This document shows, in pieces, positions 7,005 to 14,599 of a DNA stretch of 15,949 nt. Positions within the stretch are counted from its first letter, which is position 1. Each line of letters starts with the position of its first letter. A program made the translations under genes and the position numbers. Below the pieces are notes generated by a model. That model worked only from the letters and a program-made list of their open reading frames with translations. It did not search any database and had not been told where the DNA came from. Source of the DNA: Porphyromonas sp. GTDB taxonomy: Bacteria; Bacteroidota; Bacteroidia; Bacteroidales; Porphyromonadaceae. Location: contig RBKG01000111.1 of NCBI GenBank assembly GCA_003640335.1, positions 1 to 15,949 of the forward strand, given 5' to 3'.

Positions 7005-7970
7005 ATGAAGAAATCTCATCTTTTATTATATCTAGGGTTAATACTCTCTACACCTATAACGAGTTTCTCTCAAAACCTATCGATACAAGGGAAACTCAAT
7101 AGGTCAGAAATCAAAACAGGAGAACAAGCTGTCATTGACTTAACTATTCGCACGAATAATCTACCTCAGACACAGTTCTACCTCAAGGAAGAAGCTCAAA
7201 AAGAAGCTCCCTATACGGTCATTGCTCTCGTACCTGTGGATACAGTAGATATTAGTAGCCGTATTAAAGAGATATCAGCTAAGCTCGTTCTGACTTCTTT
7301 TGATTCCACCCTAATAACCATTCCTCCTATTGTAGCTAAGACTCCTACAGACTCAGCAGAAACAGCTCCAATGGGTCTGAAGGTTATCCAACCAGAGGTA
7401 GATAGTAAGCACCCTAGTAATTTCAAAGACATCAAAGCTCCTTGGGACGTATCATTAAGTCTCAAGGATTGGCTTATACTGATACTCTCTAGTTGGATTT
7501 TCTGGGTAGTCATTGCGGTATTAGTTGGCTTCTATATTGCGTATCGCGTATTCAATTACTACCAAAATAAGAAGGCTAATCCTACTCCTCAGATACAAGT
7601 TAGAGAGCTTAGTCTTATTGAAAAGACTGAAGCAGCATTACTACAGCTTGAGCAACAGCAACTTATTGAACAAGAGTTATTCAAGGAGTTTTATTCTGAG
7701 CTTATCACGATATTCAAATCCTATTTGAACGAGTCTTATAGCTGGACTACAACAGAAATGACCTCAAACGAGCTTATGAAGCAAATGTCATCTGTTGAGC
7801 TTTCTTCTTCTGAACAGGAAATGCTTAGACTAGTCCTAACAGAAGCAGACCTCAGCAAATTTGCTAAGTACACGCCTAGCTCAGATAACGCTCGCCTTGC
7901 CCTTAGTCAAATCAGACAACTCGTAAGAGAGCTACATCGCAAGGGACTCCACTCTAGTACAGATATATAA
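7005..7970 (+). CDS. small BatD-like exported membrane protein
   Basis: A 321-residue protein that fills the slot between DUF58 and batA, where Bacteroidales usually carry a protein annotated as hypothetical or BatD-like. It has a signal peptide (1-23, cleavage probably after SFS or SFSQ), a beta-rich periplasmic domain (24-150), one transmembrane helix (156-182) and, after YQNKK, a helical cytoplasmic tail (200-315). The tail resembles the tail of BatD further down: both have an FxExxxxI-like helix, a YL segment, an acidic/Asn-containing helix start and an FA(K/R)-aromatic or Phe patch followed by a polar loop and a last helix. It starts 8 nt after DUF58 and ends 2 nt before batA. A role in linking cytoplasmic MoxR/DUF58 to the periplasmic Bat proteins is inferred from topology only. 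Confidence 0.85.
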   Translation: MKKSHLLLYLGLILSTPITSFSQNLSIQGKLNRSEIKTGEQAVIDLTIRTNNLPQTQFYLKEEAQKEAPYTVIALVPVDTVDISSRIKEISAKLVLTSFDSTLITIPPIVAKTPTDSAETAPMGLKVIQPEVDSKHPSNFKDIKAPWDVSLSLKDWLILILSSWIFWVVIAVLVGFYIAYRVFNYYQNKKANPTPQIQVRELSLIEKTEAALLQLEQQQLIEQELFKEFYSELITIFKSYLNESYSWTTTEMTSNELMKQMSSVELSSSEQEMLRLVLTEADLSKFAKYTPSSDNARLALSQIRQLVRELHRKGLHSSTDI

Positions 7971-7972
7971 TT

Positions 7973-8959
7973 ATGACATTCTTATATCCTAAAGTACTTT
8001 ATCTCCTTTTACTAATCCCCGCACTACTCCTTTGGTATCTACTAAGAGGGAGAAAGCAACATGCAAGCCTGAGAATACCTAGCGTAGCATTCCTTGGTAA
8101 AGAGAGAGGTTGGCGAACACACTTAATTCACCTTCCATTTATACTCCGCAACCTTGCTTTAGTTGCCCTCATCATTGCTCTAGCACGCCCTCAGAGTCAT
8201 GGAGCATGGAGCGAAAGTAGTGCTGAAGGTATTGACATCGTTATGGCTATGGACGTATCAAGCAGTATGCTTGCTATGGACTTCGAACCTAATCGCCTTG
8301 AAGCTGCTAAAAAAGAAGCTGCTGATTTTATCAATACTAGAGAAAATGACAATATAGGTTTAGTTGTTTTCTCAGGGGAAAGTTTTACTTATAGCCCTTT
8401 AACAACGGACCATGCTCAAGTACTCAATAGATTGTATACTCTTGAGCCCGGAATGATAGAGGACGGTACAGCTATTGGGCTCGGACTTGTAACAGCTATC
8501 AATAGACTGAGAGGAAGTAAAGCCAAGAGTAAGGTCATTATCTTGCTCACAGATGGAAGAAATAATACTGGAGATATTTCTCCTCAAACAGCAGCTGACC
8601 TAGCAGCTGCTCTAGATATCAATGTACATTGTATCGGTATGGGTACTTTAGCAGGTGAAGCTCCCGTTCCAGTTGCATCTCCATTCGGTGTAGTCAGAAC
8701 ACAAATGGCAGATGTGGATGTAGACGAACCCACACTTAAGACAATTGCACATAAAACAGGAGGATTATATTATAGAGCGACAGATAATAATGCACTTAAT
8801 CATATCTACAAAGAAATAGATAAGCTTGAAAAGACCAAGCTCAAAAACAAGAATTATCAAGTTGTAGGAGAGGACTTTCCTCTATTTGCTTTGATTGCAG
8901 CTCTATGTATTCTTCTTGAGTTCATTCTTAGAAATACGCTATTACGCACCAATCCATAG
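7973..8959 (+). CDS. batA: aerotolerance protein BatA (VWA domain, membrane)
   Basis: A 328-residue membrane protein with two N-terminal transmembrane helices (about 6-24 and 54-72), a VWA domain (87-285) and a C-terminal helix (303-320). The metal-binding MIDAS is complete: D94, S96, S98 (DVSSS), T166 and D194 (LLTDG). The loop between the first two helices is basic (RGRKQH, KERGWR), and the C-terminal tail has arginines, so the VWA domain should face the periplasm. The ARPQ motif after helix 2 is typical of BatA/BatB. In Bacteroides fragilis the bat locus was linked to oxygen tolerance; in Leptospira, deletion of bat genes did not reproduce an oxidative-stress phenotype, so the name may mislead. 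It begins 2 nt after the upstream gene and ends 1 nt before batB. Confidence 0.94.
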   Translation: MTFLYPKVLYLLLLIPALLLWYLLRGRKQHASLRIPSVAFLGKERGWRTHLIHLPFILRNLALVALIIALARPQSHGAWSESSAEGIDIVMAMDVSSSMLAMDFEPNRLEAAKKEAADFINTRENDNIGLVVFSGESFTYSPLTTDHAQVLNRLYTLEPGMIEDGTAIGLGLVTAINRLRGSKAKSKVIILLTDGRNNTGDISPQTAADLAAALDINVHCIGMGTLAGEAPVPVASPFGVVRTQMADVDVDEPTLKTIAHKTGGLYYRATDNNALNHIYKEIDKLEKTKLKNKNYQVVGEDFPLFALIAALCILLEFILRNTLLRTNP

Positions 8960-8960
8960 T

Positions 8961-9998
8961 ATGTATAACTTTCTTAATGCAAGCTATCTATATGGGCTTG
9001 GGCTCATTATTCTCTTCATCGGAGCGTCTATACTTAGTTATTACTACAGACGCAATGAATGGCGAGCACTACTACCCAATATAGAATTACGCCAAACACT
9101 TATACCTAAGCGAGTTGGGATTAAGCGAATAATTAGAGATATTATCTTGCTTCTCGCGCTATCAGCTATTATAGTTGTACTTGCTCGCCCTCAAACACCC
9201 GGAAGTCTCAAACGAGATGAAGACCAAAAGGGAATTGAGGTTATGATTTGTGTCGATGTATCTAACTCCATGTTAAGCCCAGACATCGCACCTTCCCGCA
9301 TCAGCTTCGCCAAAAGAGCAGTTAGCAAAATCCTTGAAGGTATGAAGAATGATAAAGTCGGGATTGTTGCTTTTGCTGCAGATGCTTACATTCAGCTTCC
9401 AATAACGAATGATATTCGCTCTGCCACTGAATATTTACAAGACGTTTCTCCCGATATGCTTTCTGCGCAAGGAACCAATATAGCAGAAGCTATTGAGCTA
9501 GCACAAACAGCCTTCTCTAAACGCAATGATATTGGTAAATCAATTATCATCATTACAGATGGAGAAAGCCACGAAGGTGGAGCTGAGGAAGCGGCAAAAG
9601 CTGCTCGCGCAGCAGGAATAAAAGTTTCTGTCGTGGGTGTAGGTACAGAACAAGGAGGACTAATACCTAATCCTGATGGTGGTTACCTCAAGGATGATGA
9701 AGGGAATACGGTAACGACTAAACTTAATGGAGAAATGGCTTTAGCTATCGCACAAGCTGGTGGCGGCTCTTATATCCATACGGATAATACAACGAGGTTA
9801 GTTAATGCCCTTGAGAAAGACCTTAACACTCTTCCCAAAGCAGCAATAGGCTCAATCAATAGAGCTGGTTATATTGAGCATTATATGCCTTGGGCTATTG
9901 CGGCTCTTATTTTGCTCATCTTAGAGTTGTTTATATCTCAAAGACGCAGTACTCTTTGGAACAAAATTGATTTATTTGGTCATGACAAAAACAAATAG
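8961..9998 (+). CDS. batB: aerotolerance protein BatB (VWA domain, membrane)
   Basis: A paralogue of BatA, 345 residues from ATG 8961 (MYNFLNAS). Two N-terminal helices (about 8-26 and 59-76) flank a very basic loop, ARPQTP follows, and a VWA domain (91-290) carries a complete MIDAS: D99, S101, S103 (DVSNS), T172 and D200 (IITDG). A last helix (308-326) and a basic tail close the protein. The positive-inside rule places the VWA domain in the periplasm. An in-frame TTG at 8895 would add 22 residues but would overlap batA by 65 bp, and the added residues are not part of a typical BatB start, so I reject it. The gene overlaps the start of batC by 17 bp. BatA and BatB probably form a pair in one complex. 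Confidence 0.94.
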   Translation: MYNFLNASYLYGLGLIILFIGASILSYYYRRNEWRALLPNIELRQTLIPKRVGIKRIIRDIILLLALSAIIVVLARPQTPGSLKRDEDQKGIEVMICVDVSNSMLSPDIAPSRISFAKRAVSKILEGMKNDKVGIVAFAADAYIQLPITNDIRSATEYLQDVSPDMLSAQGTNIAEAIELAQTAFSKRNDIGKSIIIITDGESHEGGAEEAAKAARAAGIKVSVVGVGTEQGGLIPNPDGGYLKDDEGNTVTTKLNGEMALAIAQAGGGSYIHTDNTTRLVNALEKDLNTLPKAAIGSINRAGYIEHYMPWAIAALILLILELFISQRRSTLWNKIDLFGHDKNK

Positions 9999-10737
9999 AC
10001 AAATACTATTAGCCATTCTTGCTTTAGCCTCATCATATATCAGTGTAGCTCAAAATCCTAGACTTAATCTAAACCGAGCCAACAAGCTATATAAGGAAGG
10101 CAAATATACTGAAGCAGAAAAGCTTTATAGGTCGGGACAAAAAGAACATCAATACAACAAAGCGGCAACCTTTGCTCTTGGTAATACCTTATACAGACAG
10201 AAAAAATACCATGATGCAGAGGAGGCTTACAAGCAAGTTGCATCAGATAGTACGCTTTCAACTAAACAGAGAAGTGAAGCTTATCACAACCTTGGGAACA
10301 TTGCTATGAAGCAACGACAATACGAACAAGCAATAGATGCCTACAAACAAGCTTTAATCAACAACCCTGCTGATGATGACACACGCTATAATCTTGTTCT
10401 AGCACAAAAGCAATTACAGAAGCAGAATCAGCAGAATAACAATAAGGATAATAAGCAAGACCAAAAGGACCAGCAGAAACAGCAACAAAACGAGAATAAA
10501 CAAGACAACAAGAAGAATAAAGACGAGAAAAAGAATCAAGATAAACAAAATCAACAAGGCGACAATAAAGGAGGGAATCAGCAAACACCTCCCAAATCAG
10601 ATGCTATCAGTAAGGAGCAAGCAGAACAACTACTCGACTCTTACAAGCAAAGTGATGAGCAAACAAGAAAGCGAGTAGAACAACTCAAACAAGCGGCTCA
10701 ACAAGAACGCAACCAAAAGAATAAGAACAGATGGTAG
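9982..10737 (+). CDS. batC: BatC, exported TPR protein
   Basis: A 251-residue exported protein with a signal peptide (1-24, ending SVAQ) and about three TPR units (28-140), recognisable as KLYKEGKYTEAEKLYR, ALGNTLYRQKKYHDAEEAY and HNLGNIAMKQRQYEQAIDAY. A low-complexity linker follows (about 144-205), almost only Gln, Asn, Lys and Asp, then a short charged helix (206-246). TPRs usually bind peptides or partner proteins, and BatC is expected to contact the other Bat proteins in the periplasm. I use ATG 9982, the start that gives a clean signal peptide; an in-frame TTG at 9967 would put five more residues in front. The start lies inside batB and the stop overlaps the batD start by 7 bp, suggesting coupled translation. 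Confidence 0.9.
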   Translation: MTKTNRQILLAILALASSYISVAQNPRLNLNRANKLYKEGKYTEAEKLYRSGQKEHQYNKAATFALGNTLYRQKKYHDAEEAYKQVASDSTLSTKQRSEAYHNLGNIAMKQRQYEQAIDAYKQALINNPADDDTRYNLVLAQKQLQKQNQQNNNKDNKQDQKDQQKQQQNENKQDNKKNKDEKKNQDKQNQQGDNKGGNQQTPPKSDAISKEQAEQLLDSYKQSDEQTRKRVEQLKQAAQQERNQKNKNRW

Positions 10738-12491
10738 CAGCAAAGACATATACCCAAGCCCTAGTTGCTTCAATTCTTCTAATTAGTCCTCTTGCCTTAC
10801 AGGCTCAGCAAATTAAGGTCAATGCGCCTAGGGAGTATACGGCAGGCAGACCGTTTAATATTACGTACTCATTGTCTATCAATGACAATGATGCACGCAT
10901 TGTAAGTAACCCCAATCTTCATGGGCTTGATTTAGCTTATGGTCCAGCCATGAGTACCTCTAGCAGTGTCTCTTATATCAATGGCAGAATGAGTAGTCAA
11001 TCAAGTACTGAGGTTACTTATACCGTTGTTGGTAATCAAGAAGGGACTTACTCTGTATCGGGATTTAAATTGCGCGCAGGCGGTAAGGATTTATCTGCCC
11101 CTGCAGTGACAATACGCATTACAGGAGGAGGAAATACTCAACGAAGCTCTAGCTCTATTAAAGAATCTCATGGAGCTGAATATCACTACCAAGCTTCCGT
11201 TAGTAAGCGTTCTGTATATGTACAAGAGCCTCTACCCGTGGTGTACACGCTATCTTCAACTGAATCACCACAAATAAACGACGTCAAACCTCCTTCTTAT
11301 GATGGCTTCGTAAGTCTAGACCTACTTGGTAATACTCAAAGGCAAATGAGAATTGAACGTCGTGGAGGTCGCGATTGGGCTGTTGTTGACATTATGAAAG
11401 ATTTGCTTTTTCCTCAACATGCGGGAAAGTTAACTATTCCTAGTGCCGAAATTTCTGTTCGATATACACTAAGAGATGCTAGTGGCGACCCTTTATTGAA
11501 TCAGGTCGTTCCTCGTTCTTATGCTACAAATCCTATTGAGATTACAGTAAAACCTCTTCCTGAAGAAGGCAAACCAGCAGACTTTTCAGGAGCTGTTGGG
11601 TCATTTAATGTTCGCTATGAGACCAAGCAAAATGATTGGAAAACAAATGAAGCGACAACACTCAAGATTATACTCGAGGGGCAAGGCAATCTCAAAATTG
11701 CGAAACTTCCTAAGCTAAGTTTATCCAATGATATTGAGCTCTATGACCCTGTTGAGCACAGCGACCAAAGCTATAATGGAGGGAAACTGCATTCAGTACG
11801 CACGATTGAGTATAATCTAATCCCTCGAAAAGTTGGAGTCGTCAAAATCCCATCTTTGAGTATATCCTATTTTAATCCTGCAACCGCTAGATATGAGACA
11901 ACCGCTACTGAAGCCCTAAGTATAAAGGTTAAGCAAGGAAAGAATGAGAATATTCAAACAACCATTCATTCTGGTGCTGATGGTAATGACAGTATGCCAT
12001 CTGGAGTAATCGATAATGGCAATGACGATAGTGCATTTAATCCGAACTTGTGGCAACTAATCCTCACTCACCTTATTGCCTTAGTTGGTGGAATTATCGG
12101 ACTAGCATACCTCAAGAAGCATTATTCATATACCGATGATAAGTTAAGAGTTATCGCTGATAAAGCTAAGGGTGTTGCTCATAAACGACTCAAGACAGCT
12201 CGTCAGTACCTTAATGATGGTAATCGTGACGCTTTCTTAGAAGAAATTCTAAATTCAATATGGGGATACTTGGGTGATAAACTTAGACTTCCTTTATCTG
12301 AACTTAACCGCAACAACATTACCGAACTCTTAATTAGTAGAGAAGTCTCTACTGAAAAAGTAAATGAACTTGTTGCCTTAATCAATCAGATTGAATTTGC
12401 TCGATTTGCGCCACAGACGGAAGACAATAGCTCCGAACACCTCTACGAACTTGTTGTTGAGGTCATTGCTCACCTAGAAAATAAACTCTAA
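10731..12491 (+). CDS. batD: BatD, exported membrane-anchored protein
   Basis: A 586-residue protein with a signal peptide (1-26, LALQAQ), a long periplasmic part of Ig-like beta domains (about 27-405, BatD family), a polar Asp/Asn/Gly linker (406-437), one transmembrane helix (441-461) followed by KK, and a cytoplasmic helical tail (465-585). N-terminal features typical of the family are VNAPREYTAGRPFNITYSLS and the FxLRAGGKDLSAPAVTIRI strand pair near 112-130. The tail is related in pattern to that of the small BatD-like protein encoded just before batA. Its ATG overlaps the batC stop by 7 bp, and its stop overlaps the batE start by one base (TAATG). Molecular function is unknown; a scaffold for the Bat complex is inferred. 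Confidence 0.93.
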   Translation: MVAAKTYTQALVASILLISPLALQAQQIKVNAPREYTAGRPFNITYSLSINDNDARIVSNPNLHGLDLAYGPAMSTSSSVSYINGRMSSQSSTEVTYTVVGNQEGTYSVSGFKLRAGGKDLSAPAVTIRITGGGNTQRSSSSIKESHGAEYHYQASVSKRSVYVQEPLPVVYTLSSTESPQINDVKPPSYDGFVSLDLLGNTQRQMRIERRGGRDWAVVDIMKDLLFPQHAGKLTIPSAEISVRYTLRDASGDPLLNQVVPRSYATNPIEITVKPLPEEGKPADFSGAVGSFNVRYETKQNDWKTNEATTLKIILEGQGNLKIAKLPKLSLSNDIELYDPVEHSDQSYNGGKLHSVRTIEYNLIPRKVGVVKIPSLSISYFNPATARYETTATEALSIKVKQGKNENIQTTIHSGADGNDSMPSGVIDNGNDDSAFNPNLWQLILTHLIALVGGIIGLAYLKKHYSYTDDKLRVIADKAKGVAHKRLKTARQYLNDGNRDAFLEEILNSIWGYLGDKLRLPLSELNRNNITELLISREVSTEKVNELVALINQIEFARFAPQTEDNSSEHLYELVVEVIAHLENKL

Positions 12492-13294
12492 TGAAAAGAT
12501 TAGTTTTAGCTTGTCTATTAGCAACTACAGCTCTCAGCTCAACTACAGTATCTGCTCAGAGTGACTCCATCGAAGGACGACCACAATCGGCTAAGGTGGC
12601 TCTGTCTCTTGCTCAACAACAAAACTATGGGCAAGCTATTAGGCAATATGAGCAGATTATACAGACTAATCCAAGTGCAATAAATCTTTATAACCTTGGG
12701 GTCTGCTATAACGAAGTCGGACGCACAAAAGACGCAATCATTGCCTACGAGAAGGCTTTACTCTTAAACCCATCGCTTAAAGAAGCTCGTCACAATGTCC
12801 GTTTGGCTTATGCCAGTACTAAAGATGCCTTTAGTGATGGTCGCTCGTTCTCTTGGTTAGATGACTTCTGCTACAGCCTCAAGCTTAGTACTCTTAAGGC
12901 ATTGGCTTGTTTTTTCTTTATGCTGCTCGTAATTTCAGTGCTATCTCTATGGGGATGTAGAAGAAAAGGACTGGTGCTAAAGAGTCAAATTATCTTCGGT
13001 TTAGGTATAGCTGTACTTATCTTATGGGGACTTAGCTTATCCATGATTGCACACCAAATCTATTACCATAAGATGAGCATGAAGCGCGCTATTATGAACC
13101 AAACGCAGGAGCTTAAATCCTCTTATGAGGAACAAGGTAATCCCATAGAAACCCTTCATGAGGGAACTGCGATATTCATTCTTGGCAAGCAGACAGAGCC
13201 TATACAAGAGGTTCGGTTGGCTGATGGTAGAAAGGGATATCTTCCTAGTTCAACTTTCACACCCATTGTTCCTAATAGTACTCAAGCAGAATAA
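12491..13294 (+). CDS. batE: BatE, exported TPR and SH3-like membrane protein
   Basis: A 267-residue protein with a signal peptide (1-22, SAQ), a TPR region (about 33-108, including NLYNLGVCYNEVGRTKDAI and YEKALLLNPSLKEARHN), two transmembrane helices (about 134-155 and 165-187) joined by a short basic loop (CRRKG), and a C-terminal bacterial SH3-like domain (about 203-260, LHEGTAIFILGK and DGRKGYLPSS). Both the TPR and SH3 parts should be periplasmic. It is the last Bat gene, as in Bacteroides batABCDE, and its start shares one base with the batD stop. The PAP2 gene starts 11 nt downstream, so it is probably co-transcribed. The SH3-like domain hints at contact with peptidoglycan or a partner protein, but this is not shown. 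Confidence 0.9.
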   Translation: MKRLVLACLLATTALSSTTVSAQSDSIEGRPQSAKVALSLAQQQNYGQAIRQYEQIIQTNPSAINLYNLGVCYNEVGRTKDAIIAYEKALLLNPSLKEARHNVRLAYASTKDAFSDGRSFSWLDDFCYSLKLSTLKALACFFFMLLVISVLSLWGCRRKGLVLKSQIIFGLGIAVLILWGLSLSMIAHQIYYHKMSMKRAIMNQTQELKSSYEEQGNPIETLHEGTAIFILGKQTEPIQEVRLADGRKGYLPSSTFTPIVPNSTQAE

Positions 13295-13305
13295 ATAGAA
13301 CTCTC

Positions 13306-14010
13306 ATGACAGCGCTCAATCCACCCTTAATACCATTAGAGACCGATATTCTTTTATGGATTAATCAGCATCACTCCCCTTTTCTAGATGCATTCATGTA
13401 CATGATTAGCAATCCCGGAGCTTGGGTATTTGTGGTTGCAGTCCTACTCTACTACCTTTTTGCCAAGAAACCTTGGCAAGAAGGCTTTCTTGTTTTACTC
13501 GCAATAGGGCTCTGCATTCTTATATGTGACCAGCTCAGTAGCCACTTAGCTAAACCTATATTTGCTCGTCCACGTCCAACGCATACAGAGGGTATAGAGA
13601 ACTTAATTCATGTTGTATACAACTACGTGGGAGGTCCTTACGGGTTCTTTTCTGGTCATGCGTCCAATTTCTTTGCGTGTGCAACGATACTAGCACTGAC
13701 TGTTCGAAGGTTCACACACAGCCTTATGCTCTACCTACTTGTATTCCTAGTTGCCTATAGTCGTATGTATCTAGGTGTACACTACCTCTCCGATATTTTG
13801 ACTGGGATGTTCATTGGTATTAGTGTGGGAGTAGGCATACACTATCTAAAAGAGTACCTACGCAAACGCATCTCTCCACTATGCTATAAATCGTCAAAAG
13901 ATATTTTCCAAGCAGAATATAAGGTATGGCTAATTAGTCTTATCGCATTTCTCCCTATTCTGATTGGCTATTCGTGGCAGGTAGCACGTATTATAAAGCG
14001 ATTAGGCTAG
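13306..14010 (+). CDS. PAP2-family membrane phosphatase
   Basis: A 234-residue integral membrane phosphatase of the PAP2 superfamily, with about five or six hydrophobic helices. All three catalytic motifs are intact: KX6RP (K83, R90, P91), SGH (116-118) and SRX5HX3D (S152, R153, H159, D163). H118 and H159 would be the catalytic histidines. Substrates in this family include undecaprenyl pyrophosphate, lipid A phosphates and phosphatidic acid or phosphatidylglycerol phosphate; sequence alone does not decide. The motifs lie near the outer membrane face, so it probably acts in the periplasm. It is 11 nt after batE, so it looks like the last gene of the bat transcript. The last 20 bp overlap, tail to tail, with the minus-strand aminotransferase gene. 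Confidence 0.92.
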   Translation: MTALNPPLIPLETDILLWINQHHSPFLDAFMYMISNPGAWVFVVAVLLYYLFAKKPWQEGFLVLLAIGLCILICDQLSSHLAKPIFARPRPTHTEGIENLIHVVYNYVGGPYGFFSGHASNFFACATILALTVRRFTHSLMLYLLVFLVAYSRMYLGVHYLSDILTGMFIGISVGVGIHYLKEYLRKRISPLCYKSSKDIFQAEYKVWLISLIAFLPILIGYSWQVARIIKRLG

Positions 14011-14599
14011 GCGGTAAACATAAACGACCTAAGGGAAGCATTGCATTGATTAGATGCACGCACTTACATTGCAATAAGTCATCTAGAGTAAGGTCTGCAA
14101 GAGTAATTTCTCCTTGGTCTAATAAATACTGACGTTGAAGCCCTCGAAGCAATGGTCTTCGAGGGCTTATTCTTTCGCCAGAAGATGTTTCTAGAACGAT
14201 ATTACTATAACTCGTATCAGTAAGATAACCTTGATAAGTGAATAAAACCTCATCTGTAGAGCTAATCTGAGGATGTAATAGTGCGGACCTATTTAACCAC
14301 TTATACGAATAAACATCTAGGCTTGAGATAGGAGATAGAAATAATCGCCTTATATCCTTTTGTTTATACGGAGTAAGCGTTACATTATAGACTCCTAATA
14401 AATCATACTCAAAACGCAACTTATAAATGCTATCATAATCTATAGTTGCATCTGAGAGACACTGCCCGACAATCGTCTCAACATCTATATATTGAGTCGC
14501 TCCGCCTAAATAATTAAGGCTTTTACTCACTCGCTCTTGATGATAAGCAAGTAAATGAGCCTTGCCCTGTTCTACTCTAATACTTTCTATTAGGCGCAT
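13991..14599 (-). CDS. short class IV aminotransferase (PabC-like)
   Basis: A 202-residue PLP enzyme of fold type IV, the family of 4-amino-4-deoxychorismate lyase (PabC, folate synthesis), branched-chain aminotransferase and D-amino acid aminotransferase. Visible are the likely PLP lysine K100 in YSYKWLNRSALL, the phosphate-binding loop YLTDTSYSNIVL (125-136), the RPLLRGLQRQYLL helix start (148-160) and the LINAMLPLG segment near the end (183-191). It is shorter than E. coli PabC (about 270 residues), mainly at the N-terminus; similar short forms are usual in Bacteroidetes, so it is probably complete. PabC is the most likely role, but no pabB is nearby and the substrate is not certain. The ATG shares one base with the cyuA stop (TAATG), so the two are co-translated, and the gene end overlaps the PAP2 gene by 20 bp. 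Confidence 0.83.
   Translation of the reverse strand: MRLIESIRVEQGKAHLLAYHQERVSKSLNYLGGATQYIDVETIVGQCLSDATIDYDSIYKLRFEYDLLGVYNVTLTPYKQKDIRRLFLSPISSLDVYSYKWLNRSALLHPQISSTDEVLFTYQGYLTDTSYSNIVLETSSGERISPRRPLLRGLQRQYLLDQGEITLADLTLDDLLQCKCVHLINAMLPLGRLCLPPSLIAL
14138..14168 (+). terminator. 12-bp perfect hairpin, possible terminator of the bat-PAP2 transcript
   Basis: AAGCCCTCGAAG (14138-14149) is the exact reverse complement of CTTCGAGGGCTT (14157-14168), with a 7-nt loop. On the plus strand the stem runs into ATTCTTTC, a weak U-tract, while on the minus strand CAACGTCAG follows, which is not terminator-like. It lies 127 bp past the PAP2 stop, inside the coding region of the convergent aminotransferase. 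No other terminator candidate is seen after the plus-strand genes. The structure is certain, the function is inferred. It also encodes the conserved RPLLRGLQR segment, which limits how freely it could evolve. Confidence 0.45.

Noticed and set aside
8895..8960. N-terminal extension of BatB by 22 residues from a TTG codon
   Set aside because: It would overlap batA by 65 bp; ATG 8961 immediately after the batA stop gives a typical BatB start.
9967..9981. TTG start five codons upstream of the batC ATG
   Set aside because: ATG 9982 gives a clean signal peptide with a basic start (MTKTNRQ); the extension adds residues that do not fit.
13557..13564. TATATTTG, a match to the -7 consensus, inside the PAP2 gene
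   Set aside because: It lies within coding sequence that specifies the catalytic KX6RP motif, and no plus-strand gene begins downstream.
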